A stretch of 64,000 nucleotides of DNA, taken from NCBI GenBank assembly GCA_029876055.1, contig CM056877.1, positions 3,162,001-3,226,000 of the forward strand. The letters run 5' to 3'. The translations under genes were made by a program, and so were the position numbers. The notes under the pieces were generated by a model. The model did not search any database. It saw only the letters and a list, made by a program, of their open reading frames with translations, and had not been told where the DNA came from. Origin of the DNA: Madurella fahalii (lineage: Eukaryota > Ascomycota > Sordariomycetes > Sordariales). This document shows, piece after piece, positions 23,353 through 35,680 of this stretch (its first letter is position 1; every line of letters starts with the position of its first letter).

Positions 23353-23946
23353 TTGGACGCACGAGGTGGAATGCCAAGCCGTTCAGGCGCCGGTAACAAC
23401 ATGATCACAACATGCAGCCGTGTTCATTAACACCGCATCTAAAAAGCAACCATGCCCGCATAGGTCCTATCATTCCTAGCGAAGCGTGCTGGATGACAGG
23501 GAGAGAAGTAAACGTCAAAGCCAACGTCAATATGGTCCTCTTCGGATACCCTAGCGCCTTTCTTCCACTAGGACTCGAGCCGGTGCAAAAGAACCTTCTG
23601 TCGGCCGTGGTGACGGGCCTTAGGCCACCTCGAAGCTGAGATCATGGCGCCCTGATCCCGCAGCAGTATCCTAGCGGGCAGGGTAGCACACTGGGCACCT
23701 CCTAGGTAGGCCACGTTGAAACTTCAAGGTTGAGAGCCGGCCACTTGGCAAATCTGGCAGATGCTACCATCTACACGCTTTTGATCGCGCCAACGTTGCG
23801 CCCGTGTCCTGAATACGACACTAAACTGTTCAACTTCTCAATCTCGTGAGACACCACTCCAAAAGAAAAAAGAAAACAACTACCAACCCAAAAAGCTCAG
23901 CCGTGCCCGAAGCTCCAACAAGGGCAAGAATCACTTCTCCAAGGCC

Positions 23947-24814
23947 ATGGAGGTTAGGGACAAGTTAGACGCCATCAGCGTTCATGGGGCTTCCACACCG
24001 TTATACGACGACAACAAGACGACACAGTGGCCTCATCTTCAGGTATTCCAGAACATTGAAGAGGGGTCGGACAGCACGGCGTTGGTAACCCCTGGGCCTG
24101 AACAGCCCTGCTCGAGTACGGCCGAAATGAAACCGGCACCATGCATCTTTGAGCAACGAACCGCACAAGCAGGCTCGCACGACTGGACGGTTCTTCCTTG
24201 GGACGTTGGAGTCGACTTCGCATACTGGCCATTACAGTGCCTTGACATTCTTGCCCGAAGACCAGAGGTTCAACCGAGGCAAGGTACCATCTCACGGCCC
24301 CGTGAACCAGAAATGGTTCCGTTGATTGTCGACCCCATTGCAAGCAGTACCGAGAACTCCCCTATCATATCTTACTGGCCCGACCAATCGCAAGACCCCA
24401 CCAACAGCTGGGATGTCCAGCCCCGATCCGTCTTTGGTGCTCTCGGCATCTGGGATTACGCGCCAGCTTCACCAGCAGAATGGAGGTGCAAAACATGTAG
24501 TAAAACATTCAAGGATAGAGCATCACTAAGGTTAGCCATCTGCAACTTATATTGTTTCATCTCCGCGCTAACGCCTGGTATTCTTCTGTAGAAAACACTG
24601 CCGGAACCACCTAACTCCTCATGCCTGCTCTAAGTGTTCCTGGTCTTTTTCCACCCGGAAAGACCTGTATCGTCACCAGCAGGCCCGGGGTCATGGGGAA
24701 GATGTCAAAGAGTTGCAGTTGCTTACCTGCCCTGTCGAAACATGTGGGTTTCGTACACACAGAATGGATAACTTCAGGCGACATTGTAGGTTGGTTCACA
24801 AGCGCACGTTGTAG
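23947..24814 (+). CDS. C2H2 zinc-finger protein, 268 residues
   Basis: Exons 23947-24530 and 24592-24814, with a 61-base intron (GTTAGC donor, TGTAG acceptor) that falls inside the first finger. After splicing, the first finger reads CKTCSKTF...LRKHCRNH, the second CSKCSWSF...LYRHQQARGH and the third CPVETCGF...FRRHCRLVH, so the C-terminal 90 residues hold three C2H2-type fingers. The N-terminal 190 residues are acidic, Pro- and Ser-rich without motifs, as in fungal regulators with an activation region. The ATG at 23947 sits in a gccATGg context. It ends at a TAG just past the third finger (stop 24812-24814). A nuclear DNA-binding role is inferred from the fingers; the target is unknown. It stands alone between gene-poor stretches. 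Confidence 0.8.
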
Positions 24815-25121
24815 TAGAGATAAACCGGCATGTTTTTCGTGGTTACTTGAAGCGCATCTAAGCGCATTATTGGCACGACTACGGATGAGCTGAGCTGCTT
24901 AAACTGAATTGCGATTAAATGACTGGTTTTGACAATTTACCTTCATGCTATGTGAGGATCCCATATTCGGAGATCAGGCATAATTACCAGAAACCAACTG
25001 AGCTTGCCAGACGGCTACACCACGAGGGCTGCTCACCTCCCTGACACAATGGATAGGTCTGGTACAGCAGCAGGGGTGCCATACCGTTTTGGGGTAAAAC
25101 GGGTAGAAAGAATAATAATAA

Positions 25122-25369
25122 TTAATATAAATAACTCCCCCTCTAGTAGCTTTGCCCGCAAGGAAAGCTCTTTAATTGAGTTTGTAACAAGTGTAGAAAG
25201 AAGCCCAGAGTTGATTGTCTGATCTAAAGAACATTAACTGGAACGGCCCTTTTCATAGTATACAGTAAAATGGGTTTCCTGCGAGTTCTAGAATCCAGAT
25301 TGTCACCCTAGTAAGTGTACCCATCTAATTGGAGGGTTTCTCTTCTCTAGAGAAAGGGTTTCTAACTTA
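25122..25369 (+). repeat. LTR-like repeat, copy A (diverged)
   Basis: A diverged copy of copy B in the same orientation. Matching stretches include the region around attgagtttgtaacaagtgtag, then ccctagtaagtgta, and the last part ending near aactta. The ends are approximate. The extra A/T changes against copy B are what decay by RIP-like or deamination mutation would give. Confidence 0.65.
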
Positions 25370-26009
25370 GTAGTACCGAGTTTCTTCCTTGAAACTAAGG
25401 CTCTTGATGAAGGTATCAGCGTTATGGTACAATAGGTATTATACGATAGTTATTACGTGGTAAACAGCTGATGTGAGTATAAATTAAGTTGTTCCAAAAA
25501 GTAGCTATCTCTGAGATGTGGGAGCCCTGTAATATATAACAGCCTGGTAATCTGAGACGAATCTGGGCAAACGGAATTTCCATTTTCGTTGGTAGTCCTG
25601 AGCTGGGGTGAGCTGTGGCTGATTGATCTGAGCTTTCCCTGATTCTTCTCTGAGCTAGGGGTTATTGCGGCTACTGCACAGTCTCAAAGGCCTGTTTCTA
25701 GTCCCCCCGGCGAAAAGTTTCCTGTCGATGGAAAGGAGGTGGGAGGCCGGTGTCAATAAAGGATCCAGGTTCCGGGGTTACCAGGGCTGGTCTATATACA
25801 TGTTTGTCCAGTTCTAGGCACGAAGTTATACCACCGTAAGCCTGATTCTCGGCCTACAAGTCATGTACTCACACTCAGCATATTTATTGCCAGGACAAAC
25901 ATATAAATATAATGTTGTAGTTACTATATAGCTAGCCGAGATCACTTTGAAAACAACATTACAGTACTCGAAAAGACTTTCACTTATATAGAGTATCAGT
26001 GGCAGTGTG

Positions 26010-26016
26010 ATGAAGC

Positions 26017-26047
<31 letters not shown>

Positions 26048-26048
26048 A
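26010..26048. repeat. (AT)n(GT)n microsatellite
   Basis: A run of at/ta dinucleotides followed by gt dinucleotides, then gagaga. Confidence 0.9.
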
Positions 26049-26344
26049 GAGAACCGCTAGGTAGGGTCAGCATTCGCATAGGCCGGGAGCTTTGAAGCTA
26101 TAGTACCAGCAGGGTTCTAAAAAGCAACAACAGTACTAAGCCAGAAGGGTATAGATATTATGTCAGATAAGCGTCGAATGAGTATACTGAAATGGTGCAG
26201 AAACACACGTCTACGCCCACATACCCATCAAAACAAGGGGGAGGACAAAGGCGGCCAAATGCCAGACAGACAGGATAGACCAGACAGGGCAGACGACACC
26301 ACCACAAATTGGGTCCCTGCAGCCTAAACAAGGTGAAGACAACA

Positions 26345-26603
26345 TGTGCAGATAGAGCTCCCTCTGATCAGAGGAAGATCGCTTTGCACGTAAAGAAAGC
26401 TCGTCAATTGAGCCTGCAACAGGTGTAGAAAAGAGTACTGAATTGATTGTCCTGTCTAAGGAGCAATGGCCCGGACGGCCCTACTTATGGTGCAAAAGAA
26501 AAATTTACCTACGGCCAGTTCCAGCCCCCTGGGTGCCATCCTAGTAAGTGTGTTTTTCTGGCCAGAGGGATACTGTCTTCTGGGAACAGTTTCCCCTAAC
26601 TCA
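26345..26603 (+). repeat. LTR-like repeat, copy B (TG...CA, 259 bp)
   Basis: It starts tgtgcagatagagctccctc and ends ...cctaactca. Comparison with the inverted copy at 35421-35680 shows that similarity stops sharply at both of these ends, which gives the TG...CA borders usual for an LTR. The five bases before it (caaca) and after it (ctaca) could be a worn target-site duplication. No primer-binding site, coding region or partner LTR at the expected distance is seen, so it is probably a solo LTR. Confidence 0.75.
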
Positions 26604-27881
26604 CTACATAGATTCGATTTAGTCCTCTAGCTCTACCTCGATTAAGATGTAGTTGGGCTATCTATATACTAGATATCCTTCTTGTAAGTAGTAAGTTTAT
26701 ACCTAGGGAAATACCAATCAAAGTAATGTATTTGTAGAACGTTATAAGCTAATATCTAGTTGTCTAACAAAACTGTACCTACGGGCATGTCGTAACGATA
26801 GTATAGTGTAGGTCCTTCTGCCTGATCGGATATCCGAGCTGCTGTAGCAGCAGCGTATGGAACCTGCTATCGTATTGTAATACTTTCGAAAACGTATACT
26901 TTCGCTATAGCAGGAATATTATTAATATATATACTATATCTCCTAGAAGAGATTTCTTTAATCAATTTTATAAGTATCAACAAAGAAAGCCGGTTAATTG
27001 GTCTATACTACGTGAGCGGCAATACGATAGAGGCCTAACTATATACCGTAACTCTTGCTTAGACTCTTCCATCAAACTCGGTCTCATTCCTGAGCATCTC
27101 CACGGCCACCCCACGCTATATACAGTGTATACATTGGCCGAACTGTCCTGGAAGGTAGCTGAAAACATCGTCGTCGTCGCACGTTGACCTTAAAGACATA
27201 CTAAACGGGAAACTGAATAGGGAGGATTCCCGCTGTTACTCGTTCTGATGAAGGCTAGAAACGGCCAATGTAGGCGTAAACATTTGTTTTGACAGGACCG
27301 AGTTTAGATTGTTTTTATTGGGGGATAGACATCCTAATTGTATTACGCGCTGTAGCTGGAGGACGGCTGAACTGGTTCAAATAGCACTTTGGGAAGGCCC
27401 TGCCTTGCCTTTGGTGCTACAAAGGGGGTTATGATGATTTTGCAATTATACCTCCCGCGCGTTATATCTAATATCCCTTGCTACTTACATGAATCTTTTT
27501 GTTCCTGGAATTTCCTGCAGTGCCAGAAATCACACAATATTATACGTTATAGGTTATACAAGACAACTTCCGGAACTAAGTTCTGTTCCATGTGTTGGAT
27601 TGGATAAAGATCGGATTCGAGCCTGCTGGTACTAATTGGTAACAATCACGCGTCGCCAGCATCACCAATTCAACGTTCGAGAATTCAAGATTACGTCCTT
27701 TGCCCACTAAAATCAACTCTCTTCCGGAGGTATTGATGGATGGTGCTCTTGTGTGTCTGACTATTTATATCAATGTTACGCCTAATTTGAACCTCCTTAC
27801 AGTGAGTGGGTCAGAGGGGGAAAGGGGACCGCCGCCATGTCCAGAGTAGCAATGCAGCAGATTCTGGCCATTCTCGAACAC

Positions 27882-30800
27882 TCAAGGCTTCTTCTTGCGC
27901 AGCGAAAAAAGCCCATTGTGCCCCTTTTCCTCATCCGTAAGAGCCCGCGGCTTCCTCGGCCTTAACAGAGCCGTTACGCCCCGCGGTGTGTGCCCAGGAG
28001 CCGCTGAAGCCTGGGGTGTGATGGCACCGCCAGTTTTCATCTTTCCCTGCTCCTGTAGGGCAGCGGCGGTAAGATCTTCTCTGGAGGTAGTTAACCTGCG
28101 TAGCACGTGGAAAACATGATGCTTATGCGCTTCGTCTGGATTGTTCTTATCGTCTTCTTTGCCATCATCATGACTGTTCGATGTCTTGAATGGAGCGACC
28201 ACGGGACGAGGAGGAGAGGTGTAGTTGGTATTCACCGGCGGCTTTTTCTTTGAGGGATGGAAGAGAGACTTTTGAACTTCGCGGAGGAACTCTGACCATG
28301 ATTGAATGCTCTTCTTCTTGACCCAGAGCCAGAGGAAATACGCTGCGATGGGGGCGAGGGTTATTAATAGGCAGCTGACTGCAAATGTATGTAGATGGTC
28401 AGCCAAACGTTCTTGTTAAACACGGGCAGCTCCCTGTGTTGGGTTTCAATGGTGGTGGTTACAGAAGTGGTCTTCTTACCGCAGGCCAAAGCAACAGTTG
28501 ACGGCGAAATGTCCTCCGGGAGACCGTCGATCTTCACGGCTAGTAGAGCTACAACCCAGGACATTGGGGTCTAGCAAAGAAAGACGTGTTCAGCACATGC
28601 GCTTTGTTCACATGGACTGAAATGACTCACAAAAACGACCGTCGCAATGGTAAAAACAAAGAGAAGACTGGACTGCTCAGTGGTTGATATGGCTTCCTCG
28701 AGATTTGTCTCTCGCTGACGGAGATCGAGAAGGGTTGTGATCTAGTTGTTGCGAACCGAGTTAGCTAGACTTATCTGCAACGAAGATCTTATCTACATAC
28801 CCCCTGTTGTACCCTTGTCGCATCCTCTTGAAGCCTTTTAAAATACTGAAGAGCGGGGTGCGAAAAGGCGGTTTCAAAGCTCGAGTTGCTCTTCGGGGCC
28901 ACTTTGCCGGATCGCTTGGCCGCTAGAAAATCGATGACGATTCTCTCTTGATCCTGGAAGACACGGGTGATCATACCCAGCTCGCCGATTATGTCGTTGA
29001 TCTCAATGAGCTGGTTCATCTCCTGCTTGACGTGCTCAACAAAGTTCTCGTTCATTTTGTTGATGCTGTGCTCTAGGTTCTTATACCTCGTAGTGATGTC
29101 GTTTGACTTGCAAAGGGTGAAGGTTAGTTTAGTTTTGACCATGTTTAGAAGGTCTCGCTCTGCATTTGGTGTCAAGTTACGTACGATATCCGCGATGGAA
29201 TTTGCAAAGGCGTCGCCATATGTCATGGGCTCAAAGAACTGAAAGGTACTCTCGGGGAAGTGAATGCAGGCGTGGAAGATGTTTCCGATTATCTTGATCA
29301 TTGCGCCAGGCTCGATGATCGTATCGGTGGCGGGGGAATTGACATCCACCGAGGCAGGATATGAGCCTGGGCTTTTCTGGAGACTTTTGATCTTGTCATT
29401 GCCAGGCTGTGCGTCTAAATCTAACTGGGGGGGTAGATCGCCGACAGTCGAGAGGGCAGCTGAGATTTCGGGGCTATTTTGCTCGAAGTTGTTTTGGTTG
29501 GGGCTGAATACAGGCGTTTCGGCAAATTTCAGAGTGCCGTCATGGATCATTGTGCTTAGAATCGAGTGTACGAGAGTCTGCTGGTTGTCTTTATCCCATC
29601 TTTCAGGAAAAGTCGTGATAATGTTCTCTGGTTGAGCTGTTAGTGTGGCACAGTGTTAAAAGGATTCGGGGGGCATACTCTCGTCTATCTTCCATATCCA
29701 CAACTGAGGTACCATCAAAATTCGGGTTCTCGCCGAAGACATTGGATCATAGCCGGTTCTTGGTCGCTTGCTTGAGGCGATAGATGGTGTTGATGTTGTG
29801 CGATGTACTGGGGGCATGCGATGGGGCTTGGCTTCTCCCTTCGGCCTATCAATGATGGGATCAGCTGCAGCAGGTTTCTCGCCAGAAAATGCAACTCGAT
29901 GGCCAAATGTCATGCTAGAATTGCTGGATGTTTTTAGCAGTTGTAGAGGCAACTTTAAATTCCCTTGATGAATTTTTGCCTCGACCGATTTGGACTCTCC
30001 CTTTTGCTTTGTGCCCACGACCTCCTCCGCGGGCTTCGATATTTCCGCAGAGTACTGCGGTGCCACGGCGTTTGCTGTTGTTCAGGTTAGTAAACGTCAA
30101 GAGAGCTAATATTGCAGCTGGCAGCCACCAACCTTTCTCTTTCTCCTTGCGGGCCAGCGTGGTTTTGAGGTACTTGAACAAGACTTGGTCGTCGTTTTGT
30201 TGTTCAAGGTTCTTGTCGGTCAAGGATTCGATGTAAGTTTGATCAAGACTCCTCGAGACATGGAGCCAGGATGAAGGGGAGTATAGCTCTTGCAGCATTT
30301 CCATGTCTTGGAAATGATTCAGTGCTCTCACGAGTTGCTGGTCTGGTTCCTTCTCTGCTGTCGCTTTCTCATTCGGCTTCTTGTCCTTCGTGTCTTCTCC
30401 GCTTCCTCGTTTACCTGCTTTCTTCATTTCGGCTTTGGCCGGGTTGGAAAGGTCAACGTCGATGATCGGCATCTGCGATGTCTATCAGCCTCGAGGCATG
30501 TTAATCACCGTTCACGGGAAACTCACCACGATGGAAAGCATTTCCCCTGGCTCAAATGGATCGTCTGGTGGTCTCTCTCGCTGTGACACCTGAAATTAGC
30601 AAAACCCCTTGTTGTAACCCGAAAGCTTGTGACTCCCGGTAGTTATACCCTGAAATGGGGTCGGCGAAAGGGGAAGTCCCTTCCCAGTTGATAAAAGGAC
30701 TTTTGTATAAATTTCGTAGTCTTTCTGAATTGTCGGATAGCACGCTGATCAACTGCAAAGATCCTTTGAATGAGGTCCTGGGTTTGTCAGCATGATACAA

Positions 30801-33091
30801 TCATCATATTTCGGAGTCTCCGGTTTCCAACCGGACGGAAAGAGTCAGGCATACCTCAACCCACTCAACCTATTGGGGGTGTCAGCTGTATACACGAATT
30901 GAGGGGCGCAGTTGGGTGGACGCACATTATTTGCCGGCAAGTGCACCCATCGTCGTTGGTTCTGTCCCCACTTGTCAGACTGTCGCCTCACAAAAGATGA
31001 TGGCTTCTTTCCGGGCGCTCTTCGCCTGATGGCGCTTGCTTACCTTTGTGCCCGCCAAGCCATCTCCGTATATCATATCCCAAACACTGACTCGCTTATA
31101 CCTCTTATTCTCAGATGGAATCCATAAGAGAGACTTGAAATTGGTACAAGTGCGTTCAAATTTTCCCTCTGGGTCAGTTGGTTTTGACTTTGCCCGTGTG
31201 ATAACTTCGTCTCGGCCTTGCTGACTCTTAGGCTCGAACTTGGGATTGTCGAAAAATGCAACCACGTCGTCGTGCCCTTCCCGTAGAGCTACCGACTGTG
31301 GCGTCTCGCCATCGTGAGACACGACTATCGGGTCGGCATCTTCAGCAAAGAGCATAGACACAACGCCAAGATGCCCGCCCTCAGCCGCGAAGTGCAGCGG
31401 CGTGTTGTTGTATACGTCGATAGCATCGCAATCCGCGCCATAATCTAGCAGTAGTTGCGCAACCTCTGTCTTGCCGTTTGCGGCCGCGAGGTGGAGGGGC
31501 GTTCTGTCTTCAAGAGTCCAAGCATCCACAACTGCGTCTCTATGCTTGAGGAGGTTTTTGACCACATCATATCTGCCATGTTCGGCGGCAATGTGAAGCA
31601 ACGTCATGTCGTCTTTGTCTCTGGCTTCGCTGCTTAGACCCATAGGTTCCAGTACGGAGCTGATAAGCTCCCAGTTTCCACCCTCTGCGGCGAAATGGAT
31701 GGGAAGACGACCTCGACTGTCCTTTGCATACATGTCGCTCTTGATACCCAACTTGGAGTGCCAGTCGATAAGTTCCTTGACTGCATCGGGGTTCCCGCCC
31801 AAACAAGCGGCATGGAGTGGTGTTCTGTCTTCGGTATTTTTGGCGTCAAGCTTGGCCCCTCCACCAAGCAGGATCCCGATGGCTTCGACCATGCTCCCCG
31901 ATGCCGCCAGATGAAGTGCTGTATTGCCTTGATTGTCTTTGCAGAGAATATTTGCACGGGCGCCTATGAGCTCCTTGAGTACGGCAGTTTTGCCTTCCAA
32001 AGCGGCTAGATGCAATGGTGTTAGGCCGTCTTTGTCACCGAGGTCCAACTTCACTGTCGAATGATCTGGGATGATTTTAGACGCCTCCCGAGGTACGTTA
32101 GGATCGAGCAAAGACGTCTCCTTGAACTTGGCATCTTGGGCGACTCTAGGGCGGCCGAGGAGCTCTTTGCTTTTGTCGTTGAGGTCAAGGAAGGCTTTGA
32201 CAGTCTTGATGTTGTCTCCAGTTGCCCATCGCACGGCAACAGAGAGTGGTGTCCATCCATCGACGTCTTGGGCATTTACATCAGCTTTCTTATCGAGAAG
32301 TGTCTTGAGAAACTTGACTTGTCCCTCGGCAGCTAGGAAATGCATCACGGTCCAGCCGTCGTCGGTCTTCGCGTTGATGTCTTTTATAGTTTGAAGAAAC
32401 TGCTGGACGACGGCGTCGTGACCGTTTCTCACAGCCCAATGCAAGGGCCCCCACTGCTCCGTGTCCTTGGCGGTGTTGTGCAACTCTGGGTCGGCTTTCA
32501 GCAGAGAAGAGACAATTTCTGAGTTGCCGTTTTGGGCCGCAAAATGAATAGGGCCCCATTTGCCACTTGTTTCTGCCGCCACGTTGGCCTTGGCTTCAAT
32601 AAGGGCGTCAACAACGCGATGATGTGATGATTGGCAGGCAAGATGGAGTGGAGTGTATTTGCGAGCATCGGCGGCGTTGACCAGAGATTTGTCTTTAGCC
32701 AGTAGCCACTTTACCAGTTCCACTCTGCCATATTCTGCTGCATAATGAAGAACGGTTTTCTCGTATGGGTCTCTCTTTGAAATCAAAGCACCATGCTTGG
32801 TCAGAATCTCAATGATGGTGTCGTTGCTCGTATGGTCGGCCGCAATTGTTTCAAGAAGCTCAGCGAACGCTACGAATTGGAGAACTTATTAATTTAATCG
32901 GCTCAACGCGAAGGAGTACAGCACCGGAATTTCATCTTGTATACAAACACACCTTCGTTGAGTGTGACAATGGGAGTTGGGGCGGGGTCAGGCTTGGGGT
33001 CAGGGTTTGCGTCGGGGTTTGGATCGACAGAATTGGATATGGTGGCGTCTGAGGGAACCCTTGAGGGCTCTGGCGGGGAAACCCCTGACAT
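27882..33091 (-). CDS. Ankyrin-repeat protein with CorA-like C-terminal membrane domain
   Basis: A predicted 1498-residue protein in twelve exons: 33091-32953, 32869-31044, 30979-30926, 30869-30855, 30777-30649, 30589-30527, 30472-30133, 30074-29679, 29636-28801, 28741-28631, 28570-28480 and 28378-27882. All junctions keep frame. The Pro/Asp-rich N-terminus is followed by about 15 ankyrin repeats (exon 2). Next come the fungal signature HLPANN|VEWVE, split around a 15-base microexon, and the blocks DDPFEPGEMLSIV, HVSRSLDQTYI and ILMVPQLWIWKIDE with ENIITTFPERW. The C-terminal part has a long helical region and two hydrophobic segments (FVFTIATVVF...WVVALLAV and CLLITLAPIAAYFLWLW). That is the layout of CorA/ZntB-like domains, but the GMN motif is absent, so transport is doubtful. 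A basic tail ends in KKKP. It is the best-preserved large gene of the accessory part. Its role is unknown; membrane location is inferred. Confidence 0.85.
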
Positions 33092-34973
33092 GGCTGAAGA
33101 GCATGTATCTATGCGGATCTGTATTCGTAATTATCAACAGAACGTCGCTGTGTACAAAGTAGAGGAAGGAAAGTAGAGGAAGAAACGCAGAAAATGAATT
33201 CCTCATGCTTTCCCTCCTAACCTCCTGCTCTCACGCAGAATGATAAGACGCAATCGACAAGAAAGTGGAGGAATGAGGCTCTGGTTATTAATTAGGTCGC
33301 ATTGCGTGCTGTTGTGCAGATATTGGACATAGCCGAGATAAGCCGTTCCAATCAGCGTGTACGAGGCTTTCGAAGTGGTCGAATCCCAACCAATCCACGC
33401 GCGAGCACGTACTTCCATCGTCAATCTTGACCGTAAACAGAACCAAGCCATTGCAGTGCAACATGCACATGAACTTAAACGAGCTTAGCGACTTGTCGTT
33501 GGTGTCAGGTTCTCACCCTCATCAATTAAGGGGGTCTCGCGCGGTTCCAGGCGCTGAAAAACAGTGTGTCAATTTTAACCAACATATGGGTTAGGGTTAA
33601 GACGGCCGTATTAACCTTCAACTGCAACACTGCATTGCACCCACCACCTCACATTCTACATTTCCGACCTCGCTCAAAAGAATAACCATTGAAGCGGGCG
33701 ACTTTGTTGCGTACAGTTCCTAATTTATGGTAAAGGCCTTTCCGCGATTTTCGTTCACTTCTCAGCCAAGCCATGTGGTTGTTTTGGGCAGCCACAAACC
33801 TGGTCACGCTAAATCCGTAATCCGTCATGGTTCGTCGATTATGTTAGGAATAGGGGTCGTCTCTAGTAGCTACCGCAGTCAACCGCAAACCATTGTTGCC
33901 TTCCGTTACCCTGCCTGAAACACATGTGGCGCTCGTCGTATCGATAGTGGCCAATCGCTAGTTAAATGGCGATGGCTCAGATATGCACAAGGACCCTAGA
34001 ATCAGTCAATAAGGTAAGGTGTGTAATGGGGTAATCTCATATCATTGGTTTAAGCGAGATATTTTCATCGATTAGACTTTTAGTCTCAACACGCGTTCTC
34101 ACTTGGCACAAGCGGGGCGAAACTGCAGCGCCACAAATGGTTTCCACAGCAGAGGATAAGTGAGAGTGGGGTGCGACAAGCTTCATGGATCACAATGCTG
34201 TGATTCCCTGCTTTTTCTGCCCCAGCAGGATGAGCAGCATGGGTTGACGTATAACTCACTTCCCCACACTCAAGCAGCAGTGCTCTGAAAGGCCACGGGC
34301 GCTACTACCAAATCGTCCACACCACCTGTTCAAGCTCTGACCTGCCGCCTCCCTCAACGTCTCGTTCGACTGGCCTTCGACCGTTTCGCTCTACTCTCCA
34401 AACCACAGCAGAGCCAGCAGCCCATCTCCGACCCTTCACTCAGGTTGGCTTAATGTGTGCGCACTGAAAACCTGCAGACAGAACAGCACTTCCCTACAGC
34501 TCCTGGTTGCCCCATTGCCTCTTTTCCCCTACAAAAGAGTGTTGCAATTCGCACTCATACAATTGGAAATGGGTATTGAAAAATATATGGCCAACCACAT
34601 ACCGCAGCTATAATTGTAAATAGATACAGAGCTAAATCGGTATCTATCAACAAAAGACCCTTAAATTCGTCCTGTGCAGCCTGGAATGATTATGATTATT
34701 GATTGCAACAATGCCAATGGAGTGTTAGATAGAGACCGATAAAGACCATGGGACTTTAGATACTCGCTTGTTAGTAAGCCGTTGGACAGCGAAGTTCTTA
34801 TCAGCAAGTAGCGCGATTTCCGTAATAACGCGAGCGGCGTGCACAACCGTACATAGAATAAGAGCATACAGTACCTGTGTTTCGATTGTTCTCTGTCTAG
34901 ACTAACATAAGATTAAATATACAAGTAATCTATAGTATATTAATGATATTAGAGGCTTAATAAGAAATATTAG
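33092..34973. other. Intergenic, 5' flank of the ankyrin/CorA-like gene
   Basis: No gene seen in 1.9 kb. The part next to 33091 is the likely promoter side of the minus-strand gene. The part from 34540 onward is AT-rich. Confidence 0.5.
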
Positions 34974-35360
34974 GACGGACAGCCGAAGGTTTGCCAGACC
35001 AAGGGGTGCAGCAAGCTGTCTAGCGAAAACGCCAGGAAGAAGAGCAAGACCTGCCAGACTGAGGGGTGCGGTAGGCCGTCTAATCTAGGGAACTATTGCA
35101 GATCATATCGGGACAAAAATTCAAACAAGATCTACCAGACCGAGGGGTGCAGTAAGCCGTCCTACCGATATAATTATTGCAGATCATGTCGGGTCAAAGA
35201 CTCGGAGAAGACCTATCGGACCGAGGGGTGCAGTAGGCCGTCTGATCCAGGGGACTATTACAGATCATATCAAAGGAGTAGGGAGAAGGACCATACACCA
35301 ACGTCGTACGATGATAAAGTAGGTAAGGAGTATAACAGGCTAAGGGAACGCACTCCTTAA
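34974..35360 (+). pseudogene. Cys-rich repeat reading frame without a start
   Basis: A 128-codon plus-strand frame runs from 34974 to a TAA at 35358-35360 but has no ATG at its start; a TAG precedes it directly, and TATTAG could be a splice acceptor. It encodes about four diverged repeats of 34-40 residues. Each has a CQTxGC or TEGC motif followed 7-10 residues later by P and NYCRS(C/Y)R, so pairs of Cys recur in the pattern C-x4-C...YC-x2-C. Such spacing suggests small zinc-binding or disulfide modules. Some Cys are already replaced by Tyr, as if by TGT/TGC to TAT/TAC change. It ends 60 bases from an LTR-like copy. I do not recognise the family; it could be part of a mobile element or the last exon of a lost gene. 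Confidence 0.55.
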
Positions 35361-35420
35361 CGTGATTGTAGGTAGCAGAGAAGGTAGGTCGGGAATAGGG
35401 CCGGGAGGCTATACATCCGC

Positions 35421-35680
35421 TGAGGTAGGGAAAACTGTCCCCAGAAGACAGTAACCCTCTGGTCAGAGAGACACACTTGCTAAGATAGCACCCCGGGGGC
35501 TGGAACTTGCCGTGGGCCCATTTTTCTTTTTGCACCATAAGTAGGGCCGTCCTGGCCATTGCTCCTTGGACAGGACAATCAATTCAGCACTCTTTTCCAC
35601 ACCTGTTGCAGGCTCAATTGACGAGCTTTCTTTACGTGCAAAGCGATCTTCCTCTGACCAGAGGGAGCTCTATCTGCACA
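35421..35680 (-). repeat. LTR-like repeat, copy C (inverted, 260 bp)
   Basis: The reverse complement of this stretch matches copy B (26345-26603) along its whole length at roughly 85-90 percent by eye, starting tgtgcagatagagctccc and ending ...cctacctca. Similarity stops at both borders. The flanks show no target-site duplication. It contains spurious minus-strand frames. Confidence 0.8.

Larger units (their letters stand above)
21309..23946. other. Intergenic, no gene recognised
   Basis: Several overlapping open frames occur on both strands at 21.3-22.8 kb, but none has a family motif. The stretch includes a G-rich purine run (23031-23066) and a short tandem repeat (23299-23352). The C2H2 gene starts at its right end. 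Confidence 0.45.
24815..27881. other. AT-rich gene-free stretch with LTR-like repeats
   Basis: Three kilobases with no supported gene. It holds two direct copies of an LTR-like repeat (25122-25369 and 26345-26603), an (AT)n(GT)n microsatellite (26010-26048) and many stop codons in all frames. A short plus frame near 27050-27185 (PEHLHGHPTLYTVYTLAELSW) looks protein-like and may be part of an eroded transposon. Confidence 0.6.

Noticed and set aside
30926..31044. Apparent frameshift at the end of the large ankyrin exon (stop at 30975-30977)
   Set aside because: A GTAAGC donor at 31043 and a GACAG acceptor at 30980 give a phase-0 intron that restores the family motif; no mutation is needed.
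26345..35680. A single large transposon with terminal inverted repeats B and C
   Set aside because: The repeats have TG...CA borders like LTRs, no target-site duplication frames the block, copy A lies outside, and no transposase is inside. Independent insertions explain it better.
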